NCBI GenBank assembly: GCA_026129865.1
Contig: JAHCHG010000003.1
Location: forward strand, 186,001 to 250,000
Source: Pyrinomonadaceae bacterium
Lineage (GTDB): Bacteria > Acidobacteriota > Blastocatellia > Pyrinomonadales > Pyrinomonadaceae
DNA length: 64,000 nt
Direction: 5' to 3'
Position numbers and translations under genes: made by a program. Positions 25,963 through 34,495 of this stretch are shown here, piece after piece (positions within the stretch are counted from its first letter, which is position 1; each line of letters begins with the position of its first letter). The notes under the pieces were generated by a model. That model was not told the origin of the DNA, searched no databases, and saw nothing but the letters and a program-made list of their open reading frames with translations.

Positions 25963-26835
25963 TTATTTCGGCACCATTACCCAGCCGGAAACGCGATGGT
26001 TATTTTCAATTGCCGGACCAATATTTTTGACACAAAACCCGACCGTATGCGTTCCGACAGGAAAAACGGTCGTTCCGCTATAAGCAAATGGACTTCTAGA
26101 TGAATTAACTGTAGAAAGAAGAAAATCCGAATCAAATGGAGTTATCGTTCCGCTGCCGTTCGTTTGATAACACATTGCGAAATGTATCACCGCACTTGAC
26201 GGCGAAAATGTTGCGAGAGCGGCACTTGCCGAACCGGTTACGCGGTTGCCCGCCAAAGATGAGATGGTTACGCTTGTGGTCGGTCCGGCGAAAACAAAAG
26301 GAACTCCGGGTCCGGCAGGAATGTTGGCGATCGATCCCGAAAAAAAGTAAGTATTTACTATTCCGGCTCCCGTTCCCGGCGAAACATTCGCTTCATCCAC
26401 ACATTCGTTACAACTGAGATTGTTAGCAGTACTCGCAACCGCCGCAATATTCGCGTTAAAACTTTGTGAAGCAAACGGAGAACTGGTAATTTTCTGACGC
26501 GGCGAAAGAATTGTCGGCGTATCTGAATTTCCCGCCGGACGAATAGCTATTTGCAAAAATCTCTGTGAAACCGTTACGAACGGTGCGTGTGTAAAATCCA
26601 ATTCGACCGAGAAAATCCCGTTCGCAACCGATACATTATTTATCGTCAAGGTCGAACCGACCTGCGTTCCCGCATTCACATCGTCAAAGAGCCGAAACGC
26701 CATATCGTAATTACCGTTCGCCGCTGTTCCGCCGTCATTCAATTTCCCTTGAAACGTAAACGCCGAATCTTGTTGTGCGACACAAACGCCCGTGCCGATC
26801 ATCATCGAGATAAATATCGTTAATAATTTTTTCAT
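25963..26835 (-). CDS. Secreted beta-rich structural protein, phage-tail-collar-like context
   Basis: The start is the ATG at 26835 (MKKLLTIFISMMIGTGVCVAQQ, signal peptide) with AGAAGAAG just before it; the frame runs open back to 26973. The mature region has FTFQGKLNDGGTAANGNYDMAFRLFDD, then VANGIFSVELDF and LSPRQKITSSPFASQS. This pattern recurs in exported proteins of this bacterial group. The C-terminal half (about 140-290) has no known domain and contains two Cys pairs. Function unknown. It heads a pair with the carboxypeptidase-regulatory-like gene. Confidence 0.65.
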   Translation of the reverse strand: MKKLLTIFISMMIGTGVCVAQQDSAFTFQGKLNDGGTAANGNYDMAFRLFDDVNAGTQVGSTLTINNVSVANGIFSVELDFTHAPFVTVSQRFLQIAIRPAGNSDTPTILSPRQKITSSPFASQSFNANIAAVASTANNLSCNECVDEANVSPGTGAGIVNTYFFSGSIANIPAGPGVPFVFAGPTTSVTISSLAGNRVTGSASAALATFSPSSAVIHFAMCYQTNGSGTITPFDSDFLLSTVNSSRSPFAYSGTTVFPVGTHTVGFCVKNIGPAIENNHRVSGWVMVPK

Positions 26836-26878
26836 CTTCTTCTTTTTCTGCGGTTTGAAAGTCATCCTCACTTCAAAA

Positions 26879-27070
26879 TAAGCCGTTGAAAACGGCAACA
26901 TACTTGTAGCCCACGGTGCAAACCGTGGGAACGGATGCGAATGAAATTTCCAGCGGTTGAATAACCGCGACATACAATTTATGTCGCCATTTTCAATGGC
27001 TTAAATCATATTCATTTCAGTCCCACAGTTCGCACAGTGGGCTACAAATTTAACGTCGGTTTCACCGACT
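26879..27070. repeat. Nested hairpin cluster of the TAGCCCACGGT family
   Basis: Hairpins are TAAGCCGTTGAAAACGGC near 26879 with partner GCCATTTTCAATGGCTTA near 26985, TAGCCCACGG.../CCGTGGGA, TCCCAC...GTGGGCTA near 27020-27045, and GTCGGTTTCACCGAC near 27056. The two GTGGGCTA-type units face each other and the ATTCATTTC segments also pair. The cluster fills the gap upstream of the gene at 25963. Confidence 0.6.
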
Positions 27071-27086
27071 AGAATCGCGTTTCTGT

Positions 27087-28484
27087 TTAATTCGCCTTGG
27101 TTGACGGAACAGGATAAGGATTTCCGACTTTCGGAACTCTTGCCGCCTTTGCTTTGCCTTCTGCGGTCGTCCACGGGATTCCGTAAAACAAACCCATTTC
27201 CGGCATCGGCATTAGACGAAAATCAATCGGGCTTCCGCCCGTTGGGATTTCCATATCGATCATCGCGGCATCGTAATATAGATTGATGTTGCCGTTTTGC
27301 TGTTCGGGGTGTTTGACGATTTTGCCGTTCGCAACTTCCCAACGAAATATGCGGTAAGTTTCGCCTTTTGCGATAACCGAACATTCCCATTTGCCGGGAT
27401 GATCCAATATATTCATCTCACGCGGTTGGTCGTATTGCGATTTTTCTATATACAGCGGCATTGCAAATTTCAACTCCATAAACTCAATGTGATCTTTGTA
27501 TGGCGAACCGCGTTTATATTGCGGAGTTAATCTATCCAGATAGATACCGATCTCCTGACGGTCGCCACCTTCGGACATACCAACAGCGTCGTAATCCAAA
27601 TTGATTCGCCTGCCATTGACCGAACAGCGGGCAAACGAGCCGGAAACATTGAATGACTTTTCATTTGGAGAATAAGTTGTGTAAATAGTGAGTTTGCGAA
27701 CAGGTATATTGGCACCAGTGGCAACAGGCTTGTCAGATTGATAGTTACCAAAGAAAGCAAATGCGATTGCCGCTTCAGCGTGGCGTTGGATGTAATAATC
27801 CGCAACATCCGGTTGCGGATTGGAAGCCGCACCGCGAACTTTTGTCGCTTTGTGAACATCAACTTGATATGTGCGAACAAGCGTTTCGGCATCCGTGTCG
27901 CCGTCAATAAAATAAACCTGTATGTTCACCTTTCCGATCTCTTTATTGACCGCTGTTTTATCAAGACATTTGAAGTCTACGTGCATAAAATCTTCGAAAC
28001 TTAGATCTCTCCCTTCGCGGTCTCGCGGACGAGTCAGACCACTGTCTTCAGATTTTTTATAGACTTTGTAGGGTTCACAACGAACGATTGAAAGCTGTTT
28101 TCCGTTTTTTACGACAGCTATCCGAAAAGCACTTCGTTTCGGAAAAGTTCCCATCAGCCGCAAACGTGATTCCAAATACCACCCGACATCTTTGTTCAAA
28201 CTAACTTTTGAATCATATTCCTCGACAGGTTCAGCTCCAAAAAATGCGTAACCGTCGTCCATCACCATTTGCCGTGTCTGTGAAAATTGCGGATTTGTAT
28301 TATTTGCAACGGAATTATTGGTCTGATTCGGTTGCATTGGAATATTGGCTGGCTGCGGCGTACTTTGCGTTTCCGGCTGTTCGATCTTTGGAACTTTTAT
28401 CTTCGGAATCTTGATCGGAAATTGTGCGTCCGCCGCGATTGCCGTTGTGATAAAAATAATTAGTAATAATGTAATTTTTTTCAT
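27087..28484 (-). CDS. Hypothetical secreted protein
   Basis: A 465-residue protein with a signal peptide (cleavage after AADAQ), then a Pro/Gln/Asn-rich linker (about 25-65). The mature portion is a mixed alpha/beta domain with repeated beta motifs (FRIAVVKNGKQLSIVRCEPYKVYKK, VNIQVYFIDGDTDAETLVRTYQVDVHKA). I know of no named family. AGGAG lies about 10 nt before the ATG. It is probably exported and may act at the cell surface. A repeat element (28551-28745) lies in its upstream region. Confidence 0.6.
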   Translation of the reverse strand: MKKITLLLIIFITTAIAADAQFPIKIPKIKVPKIEQPETQSTPQPANIPMQPNQTNNSVANNTNPQFSQTRQMVMDDGYAFFGAEPVEEYDSKVSLNKDVGWYLESRLRLMGTFPKRSAFRIAVVKNGKQLSIVRCEPYKVYKKSEDSGLTRPRDREGRDLSFEDFMHVDFKCLDKTAVNKEIGKVNIQVYFIDGDTDAETLVRTYQVDVHKATKVRGAASNPQPDVADYYIQRHAEAAIAFAFFGNYQSDKPVATGANIPVRKLTIYTTYSPNEKSFNVSGSFARCSVNGRRINLDYDAVGMSEGGDRQEIGIYLDRLTPQYKRGSPYKDHIEFMELKFAMPLYIEKSQYDQPREMNILDHPGKWECSVIAKGETYRIFRWEVANGKIVKHPEQQNGNINLYYDAAMIDMEIPTGGSPIDFRLMPMPEMGLFYGIPWTTAEGKAKAARVPKVGNPYPVPSTKAN

Positions 28485-28550
28485 TGTTCTACTTCTCCTT
28501 TTTCCAAATAATCAACTGACATTTATACGAAAGTCATTTTTTATTCTGAT

Positions 28551-28745
28551 GAATTGCCGTCGGTTTTAACCGACGGACGTGCTTTGCATCAAAATTTCCG
28601 GCTTAAGCCGAATTTATAAAATCGGCTTTATTCCTTTTATAGCTTTAACTAAAGCTGATCGGATGATTGATATTTTTTTAATGTTCGGCTAAAGCCGTTT
28701 TTCCCATATTTGATCTAATCCGTCGGTTGAAACCGACGGCAATTC
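28551..28745. repeat. 195-bp element with 27-nt terminal inverted repeats
   Basis: The arms at 28551-28577 and 28719-28745 are reverse complements at 26 of 27 positions, each containing CCGTCGGTT..AACCGACGG. Between them are three more palindromes (CCGGCTTAAGCCG, ATCGGCTT...AAAGCTGAT, TTCGGCTAAAGCCG). The 316-bp gap 28485-28801 holds nothing else visible. No coding capacity. Confidence 0.75.
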
Positions 28746-28801
28746 ACGAAGAAACACACAAAATGCGTAACGACATTAAGTTTTCCTTTAATCGGCTACG
28801 A

Positions 28802-29386
28802 TTATTTGACCGATTTATGCCCGTTCGCGGAAAAACTTCCTTTAACGGAATTTTTGCCGTCGGTTACGTCAATCTCGCCTTTGACGGTCGTTCCTTCGAC
28901 GCTCTTTATCGTCAGGTTTCCCTTCATAGATTTTTCATCTAAACCCGTCGAAACTTCTTTTCCGTCAGCAAAGTGAGAAATCGAAACGCTTCTGATCTTG
29001 TTGAAAATGTCGCCTTCCGCCGGATAATCGCCCCTTTTGATCGGTGTGTCCTGATTCGTTCCTTTTTCGCCTAAAAAATTGATACTGATTTTGTATTCTT
29101 CCGGTTTTTCAATTTTTCTTTTGTTAATCGAAATGAAAGCACTTGAAGTATCCAATTCAAAATTGGCTAAAACTATCGTTGTCGAAGACGATACGGAACT
29201 TTCGCCGCCTGCCGAATATGTAAATGCCGTGTGATACGCCCAAGTCGTCTTCGGCTCGAACTTCTGCTCTTTGCCGTCCACATTAACGGTTATTTCCTTG
29301 CTTGCCGATGTTCCGGTTCCCGCCGACGAACACGCCGCCAGAAACACTGCGATTGTTACGGCTATTAAAATTATTGTATTTTTCAT
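28802..29386 (-). CDS. Hypothetical lipoprotein
   Basis: The start is the ATG at 29386, where a lipoprotein signal begins (MKNTIILIAVTIAVFLAACSS, Cys about residue 19) and AGGAG lies upstream. The mature 175 residues are beta-rich and Lys/Ser/Thr-rich, ending in paired strands (GNLTIKSVEGTTVKGEIDVTDGKNSVKGSFSANG). The pattern suggests a small beta-barrel or sandwich. Family not recognised. It follows the membrane protein gene at 29481 on the same strand. Confidence 0.62.
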   Translation of the reverse strand: MKNTIILIAVTIAVFLAACSSAGTGTSASKEITVNVDGKEQKFEPKTTWAYHTAFTYSAGGESSVSSSTTIVLANFELDTSSAFISINKRKIEKPEEYKISINFLGEKGTNQDTPIKRGDYPAEGDIFNKIRSVSISHFADGKEVSTGLDEKSMKGNLTIKSVEGTTVKGEIDVTDGKNSVKGSFSANGHKSVK

Positions 29387-29480
29387 TGTCTTATTTCTCC
29401 TGTTTGTCTTTGTCCGTAAATTTGCCGTCCGCGAAGTTCGAGATATTTGCACAGTGCTTCCAAATAAGTTCTTGACATAC

Positions 29481-29879
29481 TTAATGCCTGATTCTGTTTA
29501 ACACTGAAAATGAAAGGCGTAAGAACGACGGGAACGACGCACATAAAAACAGTCCGAACGGCACGGCAAACTTCCAATAAGCCCAGAGTCTGCGTTCCGG
29601 CACGATGCGTGAGGTTCCGGCATCAACGGCTTCGACCCGGTAAAAGAAATACTGTCCGCCGCGAATCACGAAATGGGAATTTCCCTGCTCGATCAGTTTT
29701 GTCCCCGCCAGATTGCTGACATAATCGAACCTCACGACCTTGCCGTAAATATCGTTGTTTAACTCCACAAAATTCTTCGTCCATTTAGGATCGCTCTGAA
29801 AAATTTGCAGTATTTGTCTGAAATCCGCGCGAAAATATGCAAATTCGTTTTCGCCTTCGATTTTGTAAAAATTTGACAT
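29481..29879 (-). CDS. Hypothetical membrane protein
   Basis: A 132-residue protein, cytoplasmic at first (MSNFYKIEGENEFAYFRADFRQI), with a beta-rich middle (GTKLIEQGNSHFVIRGGQYFFYRVE). One hydrophobic segment near the C-terminus (YWKFAVPFGLFLCASFPSFLRL) could be a membrane helix. GGAG precedes the ATG by about 7 nt. No family recognised. Confidence 0.5.
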   Translation of the reverse strand: MSNFYKIEGENEFAYFRADFRQILQIFQSDPKWTKNFVELNNDIYGKVVRFDYVSNLAGTKLIEQGNSHFVIRGGQYFFYRVEAVDAGTSRIVPERRLWAYWKFAVPFGLFLCASFPSFLRLSFSVLNRIRH

Positions 29880-30037
29880 ATTAGTCTCCGGCTTCCCAAA
29901 GATACTCCCGAGTTTTCAGCCGTCCGATTTACCGTCGCTTTTTCCATATATTTTTCCCGTAAAACACCTTTCAGAAATCCTTATTTATTCATAGTGATTT
30001 TCGAGGCAAAAACATTTCAGACTAAAGCATTAACCGA

Positions 30038-30226
30038 CTATAAATTGGGGTGATAAAGACCTTTTTCTTTGAGATAATCTTTCGCTTTATCACCGCTTAA
30101 ATCCGGCAAAGATTTTATTTTCTTTTCCGCCGAAACATTTTCGCTTCTCGAAACGGCGGAGAATAAAATCGCTCCGCAAAGAATGATAAATATGAAAAAT
30201 CGTCTGAATTTTGTTGGTGTTTTCAT
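30038..30226 (-). CDS. Small secreted peptide, hypothetical
   Basis: A 62-residue product from the ATG at 30226 (four residues longer if a TTG/ATG upstream is used). A basic N-terminus and hydrophobic core (FFIFIILCGAILFSAVS) form a signal peptide or anchor, followed by a short charged tail (KIKSLPDLSGDKAKDYLKEKGLYHPNL). No clear ribosome binding site is seen. It is downstream of the CHAT gene on the same strand but beyond a terminator. Coding status is uncertain. Confidence 0.42.
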   Translation of the reverse strand: MKTPTKFRRFFIFIILCGAILFSAVSRSENVSAEKKIKSLPDLSGDKAKDYLKEKGLYHPNL

Positions 30227-30334
30227 TTTTTTTGTCAATTTCGGCTAAAGAATAAACTTCCTCTTTTAAACTGAAACTTTTTCTCCGTTTTAATGTTTTT
30301 TTTCGGCATTTATCAGAAGTGTCGAAACACAAAA

Positions 30335-30373
30335 AAACATTTCACTTTCTTGAAAAAAGAAAGTGAAATGTTT
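30335..30373. repeat. Perfect 17-bp stem-loop
   Basis: The arms at 30335-30351 and 30357-30373 are exact reverse complements around a 5-nt GAAAA loop. The stem is A+T rich (AAACATTTCACTTTCTT). It lies downstream of the CHAT gene terminator. Confidence 0.7.
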
Positions 30374-30415
30374 AAAAGAGGAGCGCCGACACTCTTGTCC
30401 GTTTCTTGAACTTCT

Positions 30416-30442
30416 TAAAAAACGCGGACAGAAGTGTCCGCG
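30416..30442 (-). terminator. Rho-independent terminator after the CHAT gene
   Basis: On the - strand CGCGGACA and TGTCCGCG pair around a 4-nt loop (30423-30442). Six T follow (A run at 30416-30421 on the + strand). It lies 8 nt past the stop codon of the CHAT gene at 30450. Confidence 0.85.
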
Positions 30443-30449
30443 TTCCGAT

Positions 30450-33305
30450 TTATTTCCAATCGCCGAGAAGCGTGAAGGCACTCCAATAATAAGGCGATCT
30501 GTAACGCGGGATTTTTTGCATTTCGATCTTTGTCAGTCGCAAGGATTCGGTTGCGGATAAACCTTTTTGCAGATGAAACGCGTAAAACCGCTTCATGAAT
30601 TCGGCAGTTGCGGCGTCGTCAACTTTCCAGAGGCTCGCCATAATCCGCTTCGAACCGGCGTAGAGAAAACCTCTCGACAAACCGATCAAACCTTCGCCGC
30701 GAACGTCTTTGCCGAGCGCGGTTTGACAGGCGGAAAGCACGACGAGTTCGCTGTTCAAATCGAGATTATAGATGTCGTTTAAACCCAAAAAACCGTCTTG
30801 TTTATTGCCTTTTTCGTCATAAAGCGAGAAAACCAATCCCGATAATTCGGGACGCGAGGAATTTAACAAACCGTGCGTCGCAAAATGCAGAATTTTGAAA
30901 TCTTCGAGATTCGCCGTTTCGATATTTCGGACGCTCGCCGCGAAATCCGTTCGAACGACCGCCTTGTTTTTATCAATTAAATTCGCAATATTCTTTGCTT
31001 CCTGCCGCGAGGCGAGCAGACGCGGCAGCGTTTCGCCCAAACGAAAATCGCGCAAAACTCCGGCGATCGAATCGTTTTTCTCGATCGAATCTGCATTTTT
31101 TGAAATCCGCGCATCTTCCGCGTCGAAAACCGGATCGGCGAAAATTGCGATGGTTTTATCGTTCTGTTTTGAATTATTCGGATTTGTTCTCAATTGAGCC
31201 AAAACAGAAGCGGACGGCAAAATCACAATTTCGTTTGTTTCGATTAAAAGTTGATCTTTGACTTTTGGACTCGCGAGAGCCGAAAACGGCGTGTATTGCA
31301 AAACGCCGTCGGCGACGATGGCAATTCGTTTATGTTCAATTTTTTCGGCGACTGGCGACAGTAGAATTTCGCTCAAATCTTTTGAAAGTTCGAGCGTTTT
31401 TGCTTGTTCATTTTTGTCTTTGCTGATTATCGAATTGTAAAAGACGACGGCTTTTTCTTCGATCTTTTGGCGTTTCGGAAGTTCAAAAAATTCGATCGAG
31501 TCTTTCGTCACAAACCACCCGAAACTACGCTTTTCACCGAGTTTATACTCGATCAAAACGGTTTTTTCATCGAGCAGTTTTTGCACATCTTTTGCCGCCA
31601 AAGGTTTGCCGCTCAGCAAACCGGCGTAACGCGGACTTGCCTGACCAATTTTCACATTTACGGTTTCCGCTTCGATTTCAAGCGCGTTTATCTCGGCGTT
31701 GATCTTATCTATCTCTTCGGGTTTCGATTTTCTTCTCAAAAGGTCTTCGCGCAGACCATATTTATTATTGAGTTCGTCCGTCAAAGCTCTTTGTTTTTCG
31801 AGCAATTCCGCACCGATTCCGGTTTGCAGATCAACCTTCGCTTCCTGCAAAAGATCTATCAAACTCCGCGAACGCGAACGCTCGCTCATCTCGAAAGCGA
31901 GCGCGACATCGTTTGAATTCTTATCTTTCTTTGAACGTTCGATCAAAAGATCTGTGTAAAGTTCGTAGAAATTCTGCACGGTCGAAAAATAACCAGTTCG
32001 CAAATCCTTGTTCCTGATCTCGCCGCGAATTTTTTCGATCAGGCGCAAACCGCTTTCGAGTTTTTCGATCGCTAAGGCAAGATTTCCGCGCCGGCTTTCG
32101 ACGAGAGCGAGATTATATAGAGCCTGCACTTCATATCTCTGCGTACCTGTTTCTTTCGATAAAGCTTCGGCTCTTTGGAAAAGTTGAAAAGCCTTTTCCG
32201 ATTCGCCCGTCGCCAAATATGCTTTCCCTAACTCCAGATAAAAAGGCGGCGAATCTATAAATGAACCTGCGGTTTCCTGGAGTTCGAGCGCGGTTTTGAG
32301 ATCTTCAATTCCTTTCGGGTAATTGCCCGAAGCGATGTTTGCCCGACCGAGATCGCGCAGAACCGTCGCTTTAAAAATTAAAAATCTATCGTCGCCGAAC
32401 AATGACAGTGCTTCTTCAAAATAGACAATCGCCGTTTCGATCTGACCGAGCGCGAGATATGACAATCCGATGTTGCTGAGTGCGACCGCTTCATTTGATC
32501 TGCTTTCGATCTCGCGGGTGAGCGTCAAAACTTCCTTGTTTTGAACGAGTGCCCTTTCGTATTCGCCGCTTTGATACCAAATACTCGCGATTCTTCCCGC
32601 TACGATCAATTCCATCCGGCGATTTTTCTGCTCGCGCCACATCTCCAAAACCTGCAGATTAACGTCGAGCGCGGGCTGAATTTCCCCGAATTTCTGCAGC
32701 AGATTTCCTATCGAATGCAATGCTCTGGCTTCGGAAACCTTATCCTGTTTGATCTTTGAAAGTTCGACAACCTTTTTCCATTTTTCGATCACTCTGCGAT
32801 ACGACGCAATATCTTCATCATCGCGAAGTTCTTCGATTTTGTATGTAAGATCCGTAATTTCCTTCGCGGCTCGATTTTTACTTCGATCTTTGTCCGTGGT
32901 TTCGCGGATTTCGGTGTTTTTTATGACAAATTTTCCCGCCATCGCGTGGCGGTTTCCGGCTGAAACCTCGACGATGTATTCGCCGGAATTTTCGGCGATC
33001 ACGAGAATCGTTTCTTTCCCGACGCGACCGAGCGGCAATCCCCATTCGAGCATTTTTTTGCCCGACGTGTCGTAAGACGTTAAAGTAACATCGGTTTCCG
33101 ATTGGTCAACCTCGACCGCCGCCGTCTGACCGGCAGATAAATAAATATTAAAAATTTTAGGCTTGCCGTCCGTAAGCTCTGAAGATACAGGGGTGTTTAG
33201 CGCAAGAGCGGACGCGGATGTTTGCGCGCGATTGCCGGAAGCGAGTAAAAAAACAAACGCGAGGATCAAGAGGGCGGCGGTGGAATTTCGAATTTCAAAA
33301 TTCAT
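30450..33305 (-). CDS. Secreted CHAT protease-like protein with TPR repeats
   Basis: A 951-residue protein from the ATG at 33305. A signal peptide (to about residue 29) is followed by a pre-peptidase C-terminal-like beta-sandwich (about 30-125: FNIYLSAGQTAAVEVDQ...GEYIVEVSAG). Residues about 150-420 are TPR repeats (ARALHSIGNLLQKFG, AVALSNIGLSYLALGQIE, ATVLRDLGRANIASGNY). A charged helical linker follows. The CHAT caspase-like domain ends the protein with the His/Cys pair His811 (LHFATHGLL) and Cys860 (VVLSACQTALG). It is expected to cut or bind partner proteins outside the cytoplasm; the target is unknown. It is the last gene of the sigma / anti-sigma-like / CHAT set. Confidence 0.85.
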   Translation of the reverse strand: MNFEIRNSTAALLILAFVFLLASGNRAQTSASALALNTPVSSELTDGKPKIFNIYLSAGQTAAVEVDQSETDVTLTSYDTSGKKMLEWGLPLGRVGKETILVIAENSGEYIVEVSAGNRHAMAGKFVIKNTEIRETTDKDRSKNRAAKEITDLTYKIEELRDDEDIASYRRVIEKWKKVVELSKIKQDKVSEARALHSIGNLLQKFGEIQPALDVNLQVLEMWREQKNRRMELIVAGRIASIWYQSGEYERALVQNKEVLTLTREIESRSNEAVALSNIGLSYLALGQIETAIVYFEEALSLFGDDRFLIFKATVLRDLGRANIASGNYPKGIEDLKTALELQETAGSFIDSPPFYLELGKAYLATGESEKAFQLFQRAEALSKETGTQRYEVQALYNLALVESRRGNLALAIEKLESGLRLIEKIRGEIRNKDLRTGYFSTVQNFYELYTDLLIERSKKDKNSNDVALAFEMSERSRSRSLIDLLQEAKVDLQTGIGAELLEKQRALTDELNNKYGLREDLLRRKSKPEEIDKINAEINALEIEAETVNVKIGQASPRYAGLLSGKPLAAKDVQKLLDEKTVLIEYKLGEKRSFGWFVTKDSIEFFELPKRQKIEEKAVVFYNSIISKDKNEQAKTLELSKDLSEILLSPVAEKIEHKRIAIVADGVLQYTPFSALASPKVKDQLLIETNEIVILPSASVLAQLRTNPNNSKQNDKTIAIFADPVFDAEDARISKNADSIEKNDSIAGVLRDFRLGETLPRLLASRQEAKNIANLIDKNKAVVRTDFAASVRNIETANLEDFKILHFATHGLLNSSRPELSGLVFSLYDEKGNKQDGFLGLNDIYNLDLNSELVVLSACQTALGKDVRGEGLIGLSRGFLYAGSKRIMASLWKVDDAATAEFMKRFYAFHLQKGLSATESLRLTKIEMQKIPRYRSPYYWSAFTLLGDWK

Positions 33306-33401
33306 ATTCTGCAAAGCTTTTCTTTTTGTTTTACAGAAATACTTTTATTTAAATATGAATTTGAGTCAAATTTTCTTGCGCCCGCCAAACCGCTCAGAGT
33401 A

Positions 33402-33436
33402 ACGCCTTCAGGCGTGAAGTTCGCGCCTAAAGGCGC
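33402..33436. repeat. Two short hairpins in the CHAT/anti-sigma gap
   Basis: ACGCCTTCAGGCGT (33402-33415) and GCGCCTAAAGGCGC (33423-33436) are perfect stems with 4-nt loops, arranged in tandem. Neither has a following T-run in either direction. They are typical of a REP-like unit in the 149-bp gap. Confidence 0.55.
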
Positions 33437-33454
33437 AACTCTTAACGAGAGAAT

Positions 33455-34420
33455 CTATTTTTTCACCCGGAATTGAAAATCTGCCGCCGATTCGGTTTCT
33501 CCCGCTGCATTGTATCCGGAAAGTTTTATCATGTAATCACCGGTCTTTAGTTTTTCGGCAGGAACAATGAAATTTATCGCAGATCTTTCAGCTTTTAATT
33601 TGTTCTGACGGTGCAGAACTTTTCCGTCCGCGTCGGTCAATTCCGCCAGATAGACACTGTACTCCCGATTTTCGAGATTGAGAATAAATTTTGCCGAGAC
33701 AGCCTTGTCCGTAAGCAGCAACACCTGATTTTTCCCTTCCGAGCGCTGAGTACCCGAAAACAAAGCAAGCACGGGATTCGGCGGCGGCTTCGAAACCGGC
33801 GTTTGTAACGGAATCGGAGAAGCTTCGATCGGAGCTTCGTCATGTTCCGGCGTGTTATCTGCATCTTTCTCGGGCGGTTCTTCGATTTTCGCGGGCTGCG
33901 TAACTTCGGGAACAGGGAGAGATCCGGGGGAACTCGGCGCTTGTTCTTCACTTGAATCCGTGCGATTTTGCACAGATTCCGGAATATTGTTAACAAAATT
34001 TCGGTAGATCAGCCAACCGCCGAGGATCGAGATCAAGAGCACCGCTGCCAATGCAAAACCGTGCTTCAGAATCAAAAACCAGCCCCGCGTTTTTTCCCAA
34101 AATGAAAAACCAGGTGCATTTACGATCAAATCATCGCCAACCGATTCCCTCCGCTCGTCGAGGTTTGCAACGAGATTTCGAGCAAATTCTATTCTTTCGC
34201 GGCGCTTTTTTGTCGTCAGAAAACTATTTTCGAATCGTGCTCTTGAATCGGGATCCATCCATCCGCGAACGTACTTTTCGATCAGATCATCTTCAAAAGC
34301 TTTGATCTCTTCAAACAGGTCGGCATCGGCGGCAAAGCGATCTTCAAATTCAGATCGCTCCTTTGCCGTCATTTCGCCAAAAAGAAAAGCCTCGATAATT
34401 TTTTTATTGTCCGATTTCAC
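33455..34420 (-). CDS. Membrane anti-sigma-like protein with extracytoplasmic Ig-like domain
   Basis: The start is the GTG at 34420 (VKSDNKKIIEAFLFGEM), preceded by AAAGGA; the frame is open to 34492 but the extra part lacks sense. The cytoplasmic N-terminus (1-120) is helical and acidic. It resembles the sigma-binding domain of anti-sigma factors without the zinc HxxxCxxC motif. One membrane helix lies at about 121-139 (GFALAAVLLISILGGWLIY). A Pro/Glu-rich linker (about 155-225) leads to a C-terminal beta-sandwich outside (LLLTDKAVSAKFILNLENREYSVYLAEL...GDYMIKLSGYNAAGE). It lies right after the ECF sigma gene, which argues for an anti-sigma role. That role is an inference. Confidence 0.72.
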   Translation of the reverse strand: MKSDNKKIIEAFLFGEMTAKERSEFEDRFAADADLFEEIKAFEDDLIEKYVRGWMDPDSRARFENSFLTTKKRRERIEFARNLVANLDERRESVGDDLIVNAPGFSFWEKTRGWFLILKHGFALAAVLLISILGGWLIYRNFVNNIPESVQNRTDSSEEQAPSSPGSLPVPEVTQPAKIEEPPEKDADNTPEHDEAPIEASPIPLQTPVSKPPPNPVLALFSGTQRSEGKNQVLLLTDKAVSAKFILNLENREYSVYLAELTDADGKVLHRQNKLKAERSAINFIVPAEKLKTGDYMIKLSGYNAAGETESAADFQFRVKK

Positions 34421-34495
34421 AAAAGATTTTTCCTTTACCCGTTTGAAGTGTAAAAACGATCGAAAACCTTTCAGCAAATTTATAAATAGCACCTT

